Below, in pieces: positions 54,041 through 63,076 of a DNA stretch of 64,000 nt. How positions within the stretch are numbered: position 1 is the stretch's first letter; each line of letters starts with the position of its first letter. The notes below the pieces were generated by a model, which did not search any database, had not been told where the DNA came from, and worked only from the letters and a program-made list of their open reading frames with translations. Source of the stretch: Bacteroides timonensis. Lineage in GTDB: Bacteria; Bacteroidota; Bacteroidia; Bacteroidales; Bacteroidaceae. The stretch lies in NCBI RefSeq assembly GCF_000513195.1, contig NZ_CBVI010000094.1, positions 18,217-82,216 on the forward strand, read 5' to 3'. Both the position numbers and the translations under genes were made by a program.

Positions 54041-55702
54041 TTAACCCAGCTGACGCTCCATCGCATGGCGAAGGGCGGAATCGTAGGCTTCATAATAATA
54101 TTCGATAAAATGCTTCCACAAAGCCTGCTCAGCCACTTGGGCAGCACGCTTGCAAATGTTTTTCACTTCTGCATCCGTCTTTCCGGAGAATGCGGAAATG
54201 GTGTCCTTGATGCCATCAGCCACTTCGGAATAGTTATAATCCGAACGGTGAAGTACCTCTACTCCATCATCGATGCCATGCTGATTTTTCAGGCTGTTTA
54301 CCCAAAGTCCGAATCCAGCCAGGTCGGTCGTGATGGTCGGAACGTGGAAAGCAACACTTTCCAACGGGGTATATCCCCAAGGTTCATAATATGAAGGGTA
54401 GACACTGAGGTCTTCTCCCAGTATCAAATCATAATATTGCTTGTTTATAATGCCATCTTTTCCATCGAGATAGCAGGGAACAAAAATAATCTTCACCTTA
54501 TCCTCAGGATGATTACTCATGCCCATGTACTTCAACATATCCAGCACCTGATCGTGCGTCATGTTATGCAGCCAGTGGGTAATCAAAGGTACTTCCAGCG
54601 GAGTAGTGAATTTTTCCTTGCTCTTGAGACGTTGCTGCAGGTCTTCACGGGCATCGCCTACCCAACCCGGCACGTTGATGAATGCCAATACATTCTTCTT
54701 CAAGTTCTTATCACGGTTCAACCGGTTCAGCGATTCAAGGAAGACATCAATGCCCTTGTTCTTGAATTCATAACGGCCACTGGTACCGATAATCAACGTA
54801 TCATCTCCCATATCCGTACCCATCAAGCAATTGGCAACGCGCAACATAGTAGATCTCGCACGTTTACGCTTTCCGGTAAATGTAGCGCCCTTCGGCACAA
54901 AATCATCCTCGAAACCGTTCATAAGCACTACATCGGCAGGCTTATCGAGCAATTCCTTGCACTCGTTATTCGTGATTTCGCTCACAGTCGTAAAACAGTC
55001 TACATAATGTGCAGTTTGTTTTTCGATGGAATGTTTGGACTGCATGTTGAGCTCTTCCGCCATCTGATCGCCGTTATAGGCAAAGAGATAGTCGTACAGA
55101 GGTTTATTGTTACCCGCGATGGAGCGTCCGATAGACGTGGCATGCGTGGTAAAGATCGTTGCGATTTCAGGAACGGCAATCTGCAGGTAGAGGGCACCCA
55201 TACCGGTCATCCACTCATGCGCCTGATAAACCACCTTATCCGTTTCCGTCAGGTTATAGCGATAGAAGCTCTCCACCACCTTTCCGGCAGCATACGAAAA
55301 CATAGATGCTTCATCATAATCACCGTATGCATGTAGCGAATCCACCTGATAGTGGTTCCACATCTCTGTATATATTTCATTCTTCAGTGCGAAAAACGGT
55401 TGGAAATCAACCAATATAACGATCGGATTGCCCGGAATGTTCCAGCGCCCTATGCGGACGGAAAGGTTATCTTTTGTAAATGCATGCTTTTTCCATGCTG
55501 CACAAAGGTTATCGGACTCGATAAACAAAGGGTTCTCTTCCCCCTGCCAGAAATCAGGCCCTATAAAAAACAATCTATCATGAAATTTTGCCTGCAAGGT
55601 ATTTGCTCGCGTGGACAAAACCGTATAGATACCTCCAACCTTATTACATACTTCCCAGCTTGACTCGAAGATGTAGTCGGGGGTTAACAGCTCTTTAGTC
55701 AT
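54041..55702 (-). CDS. glycogen synthase, eukaryote-like GT3
   Basis: The 553-residue protein starts MTKELLTPDYIFESSWEVCNKVGGIYTVLSTRA, the KVGGIYTV donor loop of GT3 synthases, and has YQAHEWMTGMGAL, FTTHATSIGRSIAGNNKPLYDYL and YPSYYEPWGYTPLESVAFHVPTITTDLAGFG with the conserved donor-site glutamates. GT3 is the animal and fungal glycogen synthase family; Bacteroides use it in place of GlgA (GT5). It uses UDP- or ADP-glucose. The promoter-like box is at 55737-55744. Confidence 0.92.
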   Translation of the reverse strand: MTKELLTPDYIFESSWEVCNKVGGIYTVLSTRANTLQAKFHDRLFFIGPDFWQGEENPLFIESDNLCAAWKKHAFTKDNLSVRIGRWNIPGNPIVILVDFQPFFALKNEIYTEMWNHYQVDSLHAYGDYDEASMFSYAAGKVVESFYRYNLTETDKVVYQAHEWMTGMGALYLQIAVPEIATIFTTHATSIGRSIAGNNKPLYDYLFAYNGDQMAEELNMQSKHSIEKQTAHYVDCFTTVSEITNNECKELLDKPADVVLMNGFEDDFVPKGATFTGKRKRARSTMLRVANCLMGTDMGDDTLIIGTSGRYEFKNKGIDVFLESLNRLNRDKNLKKNVLAFINVPGWVGDAREDLQQRLKSKEKFTTPLEVPLITHWLHNMTHDQVLDMLKYMGMSNHPEDKVKIIFVPCYLDGKDGIINKQYYDLILGEDLSVYPSYYEPWGYTPLESVAFHVPTITTDLAGFGLWVNSLKNQHGIDDGVEVLHRSDYNYSEVADGIKDTISAFSGKTDAEVKNICKRAAQVAEQALWKHFIEYYYEAYDSALRHAMERQLG

Positions 55703-55736
55703 ATTACTTTTAATCTCTATTACTTAATACCGGCTG

Positions 55737-55744
55737 CAAAAGTA
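55737..55744 (-). promoter_or_regulatory. -7 element of the glycogen operon
   Basis: Minus-strand TACTTTTG (plus CAAAAGTA) fits TAnnTTTG 35 bases before the glycogen synthase start. Confidence 0.5.
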
Positions 55745-55846
55745 CACATTATTCTTTGAAAAATAGCCTATTAATCGAAAAAACTAATGAAATATGCATA
55801 AACAATCGTTTGCGAAAAATAGTTAGAAGGACTGAATAGCGCTCCG

Positions 55847-55969
55847 AACGCCACACTTCAGTAAGCGAAATGCCACACTTCATCAGAGTAAATGCCACAC
55901 TCTGTATGTTGCGAAGTGTGGCGTTTGCTCTGATGAAGTGTGGCATTTCGCTTACTGAAGTGTGGCATT
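55847..55969. repeat. large inverted repeat with three GTGTGGCATTT motifs per arm
   Basis: Arms 55847-55901 and 55915-55969 pair over about 55 bp with only three mismatches and a 13-base loop. Each arm has three copies of AAATGCCACACTTC or its near variant, separated by the spacers AGTAAGCG and ATCAGAG(T/C). It lies in the 338-base gap between the glycogen synthase gene and the V-ATPase operon, which otherwise holds the -7 box and the terminator. Confidence 0.85.
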
Positions 55970-55970
55970 T

Positions 55971-56016
55971 GAAAACAATAAACCCAGGATTATCATCGGA
56001 ATGACAACCCTGGGTT
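55971..56016 (-). terminator. terminator of the V/A-ATPase operon
   Basis: AACCCAGG (55981-55988) pairs with CCTGGGTT (56009-56016); the minus-strand tail TATTGTTTTC is T-rich. Confidence 0.65.
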
Positions 56017-56040
56017 AGCAAATTATTCAGAAATAGATTC

Positions 56041-56505
56041 TTATGCAACCAGTGCGCTACCAATCAAGAATGTTGCAGCCAAAGCAACGATAGCGTAAAG
56101 TTCCGGGAATACGGCAAGGATCAATGTATTGCTGAATACATCGTGACCTTGTCCGATAGCTGCGATACCATTTGCACAAACCTGTCCCTGGCGAATAGCT
56201 GAGAACAAAGCAACCAATCCCAAGGCGATACCTGCACCGAGAATAGCGGCAGCCTGAATAGCTGTCATTTCAGGAGTAAGGATACCGAAAATAGTCTGGA
56301 ACATAAAGTAACCGGCAAAACCATACAAACCCTGCGTACCGGGAAGTGCTGTCAATACGAGGAAGTTTCCGAATGCACCGTCGTTCTTCTTCAAAGCACC
56401 GATAGCTGCGTTACCGGCAATCGTCACTCCATAGGCACTACCGATGCCAGACAAACCAATCATTACTGCGATGCCGATGTAGGCAATCAATAAGTTCATT
56501 TCCAT
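56041..56505 (-). CDS. V/A-type ATPase subunit K (c-ring proteolipid)
   Basis: The 154-residue protein has four membrane helices in two hairpins (about 8-33, 48-73, 84-107, 122-150). The ion-binding residues of the Na+-type NtpK are matched with exact spacing: LPGTQGLY (L54, T57, Q58, Y61), Q106 and E135 in FPELYA; in Enterococcus hirae the same set is L61, T64, Q65, Y68, Q110 and E139. A Na+-coupled rotor is therefore likely. It is the last gene of the ATPase operon. Confidence 0.9.
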   Translation of the reverse strand: MEMNLLIAYIGIAVMIGLSGIGSAYGVTIAGNAAIGALKKNDGAFGNFLVLTALPGTQGLYGFAGYFMFQTIFGILTPEMTAIQAAAILGAGIALGLVALFSAIRQGQVCANGIAAIGQGHDVFSNTLILAVFPELYAIVALAATFLIGSALVA

Positions 56506-56547
56506 AATCTTACGTTTTTATTGTTTTAATTTTTAATTCTATAATTG

Positions 56548-58353
56548 TTATTTTTTAAATGGCTTATATTCTTTTCCGCCTCCTTCGTAACCGGAATTCT
56601 TAAAGAACTCCACGAAAGTCAGACGCATGGGGTGAACCATCGCACCCAGTACATTCATAAACATGTTAATGGCATGTCCGATAACGAATATCAGTACCAT
56701 CACAATCGGACCGACAATCACATTGTCAGGGCTCATGCCCACAGCCAGACTGTTGAATACTCCCGCAAGGATACCTCCCGACAGACCGAGGGCAAACAGA
56801 CGAACATACGAAAGCACGTCGCCCAGCAAACCTGTAGCCATGTTGTAAGAATCCCACAAACCCAGTCCGATATTCATAAACACGTTCTTACCGGGACTGT
56901 TGAAGAGAAATATCATAACGGCAGCCACACCAAGAATGCACAGATGTGCCGTACCACCCAATGGCATCACTTCGGGCAACAGGAATCCTACTCCGCAGGA
57001 TATCAGCAACACAATCCAACCGATAGTGGCTATGGCATACTTAAAGCCGAACTGTATCGCCTGATTGACTGCTTTCAGTATCATACCGAAGAGAATCTGA
57101 ACCACACCGAGTATCAGTGACAACTGGAACATGGCATTATTATCCATGAACAAATGCTCCTTCATATACTGCAAGAAAGGTATGTTAATGTCATAGAGGC
57201 TCACTCCGAAGAACGTACCCGTCAGCATTCCACAGAAGAATGTAGAGGTAGCCAATATCTGTACCAATGAAAGAATCGGCTTCATCGTAGCACTGATATT
57301 CTTGGCGAACATACGGTACAGCGTAGCGGCAAGGAACAGGAACAACCCGTAACCGGAGTCGCCCAGACACAACCCGAAGAACACCATAAAGAACGGTGCA
57401 AAGAACGGTGTCAGATCCAATTCACTGTATTTCGGAAGCATGTAGAGTTTGCATATCGGCTCAAACCAGGCAAAGAAACCCTTATTGTTCAATTGGATAG
57501 GCACATTATCTTCTGGTGTCGGATTCGTAATCTCATAATAGATATGCTGTTCATCCAACCATGCGGCAATTTCCTTTTCTTTGGAAGCCGGCGCCCAACC
57601 TTGCAGCAACATTAGCTTTTCTCCCGCTGTAGCCTCTGTGTTCAATATCACCTGAGAAAACTCTATTTCAGTGTTCACCTCTTTCAAGGCTGCTTGTAAT
57701 GAAGGTTGCTCCTTCTCAGCAAGCACAGCCAGTTTTTGGTCATTGTCCGCCAAGGCCTGTTCAGTCTCCTGACAAAGTATCTGCACACGGGTCAATGAAT
57801 AAGGAGGTAACTTTATCTGCTCTGCATCCAAATCTACTTCCACTTCATTCTTAATTACAGTAATGAAATAGATACGTGAGGATACACGATTGATAATCAT
57901 CGCATTATAAGTTTCTTCCCAAATCTCGTCATAGCTACCTTCCGAACAACAGTAAAAGTTTACCGTAAAGCCGGCATCATGCAGAAGATTCAGACTTTCA
58001 GGCTCGAAATCACCCCAGGGTTCCAGGGCGGCTTTCTCCTTCTGATAGTTTTGCAGCTGTTGTTGCAGCTTCGCCTTTTCACTTTGCAACACATCCACTT
58101 CGTCCAGCACTTCCAGCCCGCGGGCGGCAGAAGCGGGTGTAGTTTCCTTCGCTTCGCCCAAGCTGTGCAGCATTTTCAGTGTCGCCTGCAAACGCGAAGA
58201 AAGCCGGATGCTGTCCTGCAACTCTGCATTATCGGCTACTCCCTGCTGTTTTTCGGCCACGTGCACTACTCCAAGTTCGCGCACTCCGTTCAGAAACACC
58301 TCGTACTCCTTATGATATACAAGGAATGTGAGCTTCTTCATTTTTGTAATCAT
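56548..58353 (-). CDS. V/A-type ATPase subunit I (a-subunit)
   Basis: The 601-residue protein has a cytoplasmic N-terminal half (MITKMKKLTFLVYHKEYEVF and coiled coils to about 300) and a C-terminal membrane half with about 7-8 helices (about 330-590), including FFMVFFGLCLGDSGYG and VLSYVRLFALGLSGGILAGVFN, the conserved arginine-containing helix that faces the c ring. It forms the ion half-channels. It overlaps subunit D by four bases. Confidence 0.92.
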   Translation of the reverse strand: MITKMKKLTFLVYHKEYEVFLNGVRELGVVHVAEKQQGVADNAELQDSIRLSSRLQATLKMLHSLGEAKETTPASAARGLEVLDEVDVLQSEKAKLQQQLQNYQKEKAALEPWGDFEPESLNLLHDAGFTVNFYCCSEGSYDEIWEETYNAMIINRVSSRIYFITVIKNEVEVDLDAEQIKLPPYSLTRVQILCQETEQALADNDQKLAVLAEKEQPSLQAALKEVNTEIEFSQVILNTEATAGEKLMLLQGWAPASKEKEIAAWLDEQHIYYEITNPTPEDNVPIQLNNKGFFAWFEPICKLYMLPKYSELDLTPFFAPFFMVFFGLCLGDSGYGLFLFLAATLYRMFAKNISATMKPILSLVQILATSTFFCGMLTGTFFGVSLYDINIPFLQYMKEHLFMDNNAMFQLSLILGVVQILFGMILKAVNQAIQFGFKYAIATIGWIVLLISCGVGFLLPEVMPLGGTAHLCILGVAAVMIFLFNSPGKNVFMNIGLGLWDSYNMATGLLGDVLSYVRLFALGLSGGILAGVFNSLAVGMSPDNVIVGPIVMVLIFVIGHAINMFMNVLGAMVHPMRLTFVEFFKNSGYEGGGKEYKPFKK

Positions 58354-58955
58354 GCTTCTGCCTCCTTCCTACTCTCTTGATGGGATTTCATGATTTTCTG
58401 CGATGACTTGGAGAGGTTCTCCTCGTCTTCCATGAAGCGCTTGATCTTTCGCAGAGCATCCTGATAGCCTGGAATCTGCACTTTCTCAAAGAGGTTTACC
58501 TTTTGGGTGGTCTTCTTACGTGCATGTTCCAGCAAGCCCAGTTTGGCGACGATAAACTCCCGCTCGATAGCCGTCTGTGCCAACACCTTAAGCAAATGTA
58601 TGCCGTCGGCATACCATTTGGGGGCATTGAACAGGCTGTAGGGGCGTATTTCGAAATCAACGTTTTCGAGCAGCGGCACCCGTACACCGGCAATCTTCTT
58701 CACGCCGAGATGTACATCGCTCACCTTTATCAATGAGGAGTCAAACTCATTCCAAAGGGCGAACATCGCTTCGTAGGCCTGGATTTCCCGTTCCAACTTC
58801 TCATCCAGCGCGGCAGCTTCTGATTTGCAGCGCTTCACTTCCATGCGTAGTGCGCTCTCCTTATTCTTGATAATAGGGAGTGTACGTACCCGCACTTTCA
58901 GTTGCTTTTCCAACTGCTGGAGGGAAGTTTTATTATATTGAAACTTTATAGCCAC
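58350..58955 (-). CDS. V/A-type ATPase subunit D (central stalk)
   Basis: The 201-residue protein (MAIKFQYNKTSLQQLEKQLKVRVRTLPIIKNKESALRMEVKR) is dominated by two long coiled-coil helices at its ends (about 8-70 and 140-198), as in the rotary stalk subunit D. It begins 25 bases after the B gene ends, with a heptamer repeat between, and its stop overlaps the subunit I start. Confidence 0.88.
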   Translation of the reverse strand: MAIKFQYNKTSLQQLEKQLKVRVRTLPIIKNKESALRMEVKRCKSEAAALDEKLEREIQAYEAMFALWNEFDSSLIKVSDVHLGVKKIAGVRVPLLENVDFEIRPYSLFNAPKWYADGIHLLKVLAQTAIEREFIVAKLGLLEHARKKTTQKVNLFEKVQIPGYQDALRKIKRFMEDEENLSKSSQKIMKSHQESRKEAEA

Positions 58956-58959
58956 TTTA

Positions 58960-58987
58960 TTAGTGATTAGTTGTTAGTGATTAGTTA
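58960..58987. repeat. heptamer tandem repeat
   Basis: Four units TTAGTGA, TTAGTTG, TTAGTGA, TTAGTTA. On the minus strand this is the same TCACTAA heptamer as near nrdD/nrdG. It starts in the stop codon of the B gene. Confidence 0.85.
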
Positions 58988-60309
58988 TTTGCTTTTGGCC
59001 AGAACTCGTCAACCAATTCTTTCTTGATATTCACTTCTTCCGGACGGAAATACTTGCCGAACAGGCTCCAGGCCACGTCGAGCATTTCTGTCGTATCAAG
59101 GTTCACATCGATAGCCAGCAGTTGGTTGGAGTAATCCTTGGCAAATGCAAGGGTACGTTCATCATAGTTCGTCAAGTCGAAACCGTTCTCCAATTTCGTC
59201 TTGGCGTTGGCAGCATCGGCGTACAGACGTACAGCAGCATTCATCACTTGCGGATGATCCTTACGGGTCTTCTTACCTGTAACGAGCTGTTTCAGACGGG
59301 ACAGTGAACGGAATGGGTCAACGATAACCTTACCGATATCCGTATCACGACGCAGGAACAACTGACCTTCCGTAATATAACCCGTATTATCAGGCACAGC
59401 ATGCGTAATATCGCCACCGGACAACGTTGTCACTGCGATAATGGTAATGGAACCGCCACTCGGGAACTGTACAGCCTTCTCATAGATCTTAGCCAAATCC
59501 GAATAAAGAGAACCCGGCATAGAGTCCTTGGAAGGAATCTGGTCCATACGGTTGGATACGATAGCCAACGCATCAGCGTAAGAGGTCATATCAGTCAACA
59601 GTACCAATACCTTTTCATTATTGTTCACAGCAAAATATTCTGCCGCCGTCAATGCCATGTCCGGAATCAGCAAACGTTCTACCGGAGGATTCTCCGTTGT
59701 ATTCATGAAGCTGACGATACGGTCGAGCGCACCGGCGTTGGAGAATACATTCTTAAAGTACAGGTAGTCATCGTTCGTCATACCCATACCGCCCAGGATG
59801 ATCTTATCCGTCTCGGCACGAAGTGCTACGTTCGCCATTACCTGGTTAAACGGCTGGTCAGGGTCGGCAAAGAACGGAATCTTCTGTCCGGATACCAACG
59901 TATTGTTCAAGTCGATACCTGCAATACCAGTCGCAATCAGTTCCGACGGTTGTTTACGGCGTACCGGGTTCACAGACGGACCACCGATTTCCACTTCCTG
60001 ACCTTCGATGGACGGACCACCGTCAATCGGATCACCGAAAGCGTTGAAGAAACGTCCCGCAAGCTGTTCGCTCACTTTCAGCGTAGGCGACTTACCCAGA
60101 AATACGATCTCCGCATTGGTCGGGATACCTTCCGTACCCTCAAATACCTGCAAAGTCACATCGTCACCGGCAATCTTCACCACCTGGGCGAGCTTGCCGT
60201 TTACGGTTGCCAACTCATCATACCCTACCCCTGTTGCTTTCAGCGAACACGTAGCTTTCGTAATCTGAGTGACCTTGGTATATATTTTTTGAAATGCTTT
60301 TGTTGCCAT
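58981..60309 (-). CDS. V/A-type ATPase subunit B
   Basis: The 442-residue protein has the beta-barrel and non-catalytic nucleotide-binding fold: EGTEGIPTNAEIVFLGK, GGPSVNPVRRKQPSELIATGIAGID, SGQKIPFFADPDQPFNQ (no Walker A GKT, as expected of B) and LLTDMTSYADALAIVSNRMDQIPSK. It ends with subunit-contact helices. It completes the hexamer with the A subunit, 140 bases upstream. Confidence 0.94.
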   Translation of the reverse strand: MATKAFQKIYTKVTQITKATCSLKATGVGYDELATVNGKLAQVVKIAGDDVTLQVFEGTEGIPTNAEIVFLGKSPTLKVSEQLAGRFFNAFGDPIDGGPSIEGQEVEIGGPSVNPVRRKQPSELIATGIAGIDLNNTLVSGQKIPFFADPDQPFNQVMANVALRAETDKIILGGMGMTNDDYLYFKNVFSNAGALDRIVSFMNTTENPPVERLLIPDMALTAAEYFAVNNNEKVLVLLTDMTSYADALAIVSNRMDQIPSKDSMPGSLYSDLAKIYEKAVQFPSGGSITIIAVTTLSGGDITHAVPDNTGYITEGQLFLRRDTDIGKVIVDPFRSLSRLKQLVTGKKTRKDHPQVMNAAVRLYADAANAKTKLENGFDLTNYDERTLAFAKDYSNQLLAIDVNLDTTEMLDVAWSLFGKYFRPEEVNIKKELVDEFWPKANN

Positions 60310-60315
60310 CTATTT

Positions 60316-60443
60316 ATTTACTATTTGACAATTTACTATTTACTATTCAAATCTCTGCCATCCTATTTTACTATTTTACTATCTACAACCTCCATGCACC
60401 TGCATCCGCAAGGCAAATAGTAAATTGTAAATAGTCAAATAGT
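60316..60443. repeat. opposed heptamer repeats between the A and B genes
   Basis: ATTTACT/ATTTGAC-type heptamers (60316-60344) face AAATAGT/AAATTGT heptamers (60415-60443); the two halves are partly complementary and could fold. The 140-base gap has no gene. Confidence 0.75.
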
Positions 60444-60449
60444 ACATCC

Positions 60450-62204
60450 TTAGGCTTTACGTTCTTCAATCAGTTCCTGCAACTGCTTACGGAATCCTTC
60501 ATATTCTTCTGATTTGAACTTCGAGTAGTTCATCTGCTTACAGATATTGATCATTTTCTTAAAATAATCCATTACTTCATTGAAGTTATCGAATTCAAAC
60601 TCCGTATGACAGATATCAATAATCATGTTCAAGATATCTTCCTGACGCTCCATCGGTGTTACAGCATCAATTTCATCGAAAGCATCCTGTTGCAGGATTA
60701 CGAAGTCAATCAACTCTGATTTCCAAAACGTTACATGATATTCTACAGGAACACCATCATCACCCAGGATGTTGATCTGTTCGGCAATCTCCTTACCACG
60801 TTGCAGGCGGTTTTTGATTTCGTTTACCTTACCGATCCATTCACCATTGATATGAGTTTTGATATATTCCTCAAATTCAGGATATTCGATATATTTAGAA
60901 TAAGAATCAATCGGATTCACGGCGGGATAACGTTTCTTGTCGGCGCGGTCCTGTTCAAGAGCATAGAAACAACGGGCTACTTTCTTCGTATTTTCCGTTA
61001 CAGGCTCTTTCAGGTTACCACCGGCAGGAGATACCGTACCGATAAAGGTAATAGATCCCGTTTCACCGTTACCCAGCACCACATATCCGGCACGTCCGTA
61101 GAAGTTGGAGATGATAGAAGACAAGTCCATCGGGAATGCGTCAGGTCCAGGCAACTCTTCCATACGGTTGGACATCTCGCGCAAAGCCTGTGCCCAACGG
61201 GAAGTGGAGTCAGCCATCAACAATACCTTCAGACCCATGCTACGATAATACTCTGCAATCGTCATAGCCGTATATACAGATGCTTCACGGGCAGCTACCG
61301 GCATGTTCGAAGTATTGGCGATAATAATTGTACGCTCCATCAACTTACGTCCGGTATGCGGGTCAACCAGCTCCGGAAATTCCGTAAAGATTTCCACAAC
61401 CTCATTGGCACGTTCACCACAGGCAGCGATGATTACGATATCCGCCTCCGCCTGCTTTGAAATGGCGTGCTGAAGCACTGTTTTTCCTGTACCGAACGGG
61501 CCGGGAATAAATCCCGTACCACCTTCCACGATAGGATTCACGGTATCAATGACACGTACACCCGTTTCCAACAGTTTGAAAGGACGCGGCTTTTCTTTAT
61601 AATTCGTCATGGCGCGTTTCACCGGCCATTTCTGTATCATGTTCACATGGATGTCATTCCCTTCTTCGTCAGTCAGTACGGCTACGATATCTTCGATGCT
61701 GTACTCACCTCCGTCTACGATGGACTTCACGGTACATACGCCCTTTTGAGTAAAAGGCACCATGATTTTCAGGGGTTGGAAGTTTTCATCCACTTGTCCC
61801 AGCCAGGCAGCGGCTTCCACTTTATCACCTACTTTCACCAGAGGCATAAAGTGCCATCTGCTTCCCTTGTCCAGCGGATAGGTATATTGCCCGCGTTTCA
61901 GGAAGACTCCATCCATCTTATCGAGGTCATTTTGCAGACCGTCATAGTTTTTCGAAAGCATACCCGGGCCTAATGTCACCTCAAGCATGTGTCCGGTAAA
62001 TTCGGCTTCAGCCCCTACTTTCAGTCCGCGGGTGCTCTCAAACACCTGCACGTACACATGGGTACCTACCACCTTAATCACCTCCGCCATCAGTCGGTCA
62101 CCGCCGGTCGAGATGTAGCAAATCTCGTTCTGTGCCACCGGGCCGTCAACGACGAGGGTTACCATGTTGGCGATAACGCCACTAACAGTTCCTTTTGTTG
62201 CCAT
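60450..62204 (-). CDS. V/A-type ATPase catalytic subunit A
   Basis: The 584-residue protein has the Walker A GPFGTGKTVLQ (about 235-245), the A-specific non-homologous insert, the glutamate finger GERANEVVEI, LMADSTSRWAQALREMSNRMEELPGPDAFPMDL and the C-terminal helical bundle. It hydrolyses or synthesises ATP at the A/B interface. It starts 18 bases after the DUF2764 gene ends. Length and motifs are complete. Confidence 0.95.
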   Translation of the reverse strand: MATKGTVSGVIANMVTLVVDGPVAQNEICYISTGGDRLMAEVIKVVGTHVYVQVFESTRGLKVGAEAEFTGHMLEVTLGPGMLSKNYDGLQNDLDKMDGVFLKRGQYTYPLDKGSRWHFMPLVKVGDKVEAAAWLGQVDENFQPLKIMVPFTQKGVCTVKSIVDGGEYSIEDIVAVLTDEEGNDIHVNMIQKWPVKRAMTNYKEKPRPFKLLETGVRVIDTVNPIVEGGTGFIPGPFGTGKTVLQHAISKQAEADIVIIAACGERANEVVEIFTEFPELVDPHTGRKLMERTIIIANTSNMPVAAREASVYTAMTIAEYYRSMGLKVLLMADSTSRWAQALREMSNRMEELPGPDAFPMDLSSIISNFYGRAGYVVLGNGETGSITFIGTVSPAGGNLKEPVTENTKKVARCFYALEQDRADKKRYPAVNPIDSYSKYIEYPEFEEYIKTHINGEWIGKVNEIKNRLQRGKEIAEQINILGDDGVPVEYHVTFWKSELIDFVILQQDAFDEIDAVTPMERQEDILNMIIDICHTEFEFDNFNEVMDYFKKMINICKQMNYSKFKSEEYEGFRKQLQELIEERKA

Positions 62205-62222
62205 ATAATTATGTTATTTATT

Positions 62223-63065
62223 TTATCTGAATTCTGCGGGAATCTGCACTTCATCCTTCAGCGTTGCTATGATGCTGCGGAACAACTGATTACCCTTTTC
62301 CTTATCCAAAGAAATCCACCGTTCTATCATTTCCAGTTGCAGCAGAAAAACGAACAGACGCTCTACGGTGAAATAGTTAAAGAAGGTAGCTTCTTCCATC
62401 CAATTCCAACGTAACTGGTCAATTTTCTTTTCCCGTTCCACTAACTCTTCGGTTTCACTGATCTTCACCAACTGATCCAGGAAGTCCACCTCCCCCGTCA
62501 GTCCGAAATCACGGGCACCGGATGTACGCAAAGCCTCGCACACTTCCGTATCTCCCACTATCAGCGGAGCGATATCCATCTTGAATTTCCGGGCAGTCAG
62601 TGCCACCAGCACATTGTTCATTGTCAGATTGAACGCAAACCAGGAAGACACGAACTTATTCCTGCACTTCATTGCATACGCATAGTAAAGCGCGGCCAGA
62701 CGGTCTTCATGCAGAAAATCATCCTCGGCAGGAGTATTGAAATATTCTGAAATAAAGGTGGAAAGATAGGAAGGAAATACGGCATCAGCCACCTCGTCAC
62801 CATCTTTGAGCAACGAGATAAACTCAGCCAATTCTTCTGCGGAATAATTTCCACGAGGATCAATGGCGGCATCCTTATCCTTTAGCAATTTCAGAACATT
62901 CGCATTGTCAAACTTCAAATAAAACAGATCAATCAACCGTTTATCTTCGTCGGACAAATCCGGATACAGTTCCGCTTTGAAATCAGCTACCGTATAGCTC
63001 AGTTTGCTATCCTCCAAAGTGAGTTCGGGCAAACCGGCTACCAAGTAGTAATAGTATTTACTCAT
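62223..63065 (-). CDS. DUF2764 protein, probable subunit C analogue of the V/A-ATPase
   Basis: The 280-residue protein starts MSKYYYYLVAGLPELTLEDSK and is mostly helical. The opening YYYLVAGLPxL block is the DUF2764 hallmark, and these genes occur between subunits E and A in Bacteroidetes and chlamydial V/A-ATPase operons. No conventional subunit C is present in this operon, so DUF2764 is likely to take that position between stalk and ring. This is inference from position and fold-like composition. Confidence 0.8.
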   Translation of the reverse strand: MSKYYYYLVAGLPELTLEDSKLSYTVADFKAELYPDLSDEDKRLIDLFYLKFDNANVLKLLKDKDAAIDPRGNYSAEELAEFISLLKDGDEVADAVFPSYLSTFISEYFNTPAEDDFLHEDRLAALYYAYAMKCRNKFVSSWFAFNLTMNNVLVALTARKFKMDIAPLIVGDTEVCEALRTSGARDFGLTGEVDFLDQLVKISETEELVEREKKIDQLRWNWMEEATFFNYFTVERLFVFLLQLEMIERWISLDKEKGNQLFRSIIATLKDEVQIPAEFR

Positions 63066-63076
63066 ATCCTGTGGTT

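Noticed and set aside
59401..60420. Plus-strand open frame of 339 codons opposite the V/A-ATPase B gene
   Set aside because: Shadow of a strongly conserved gene.
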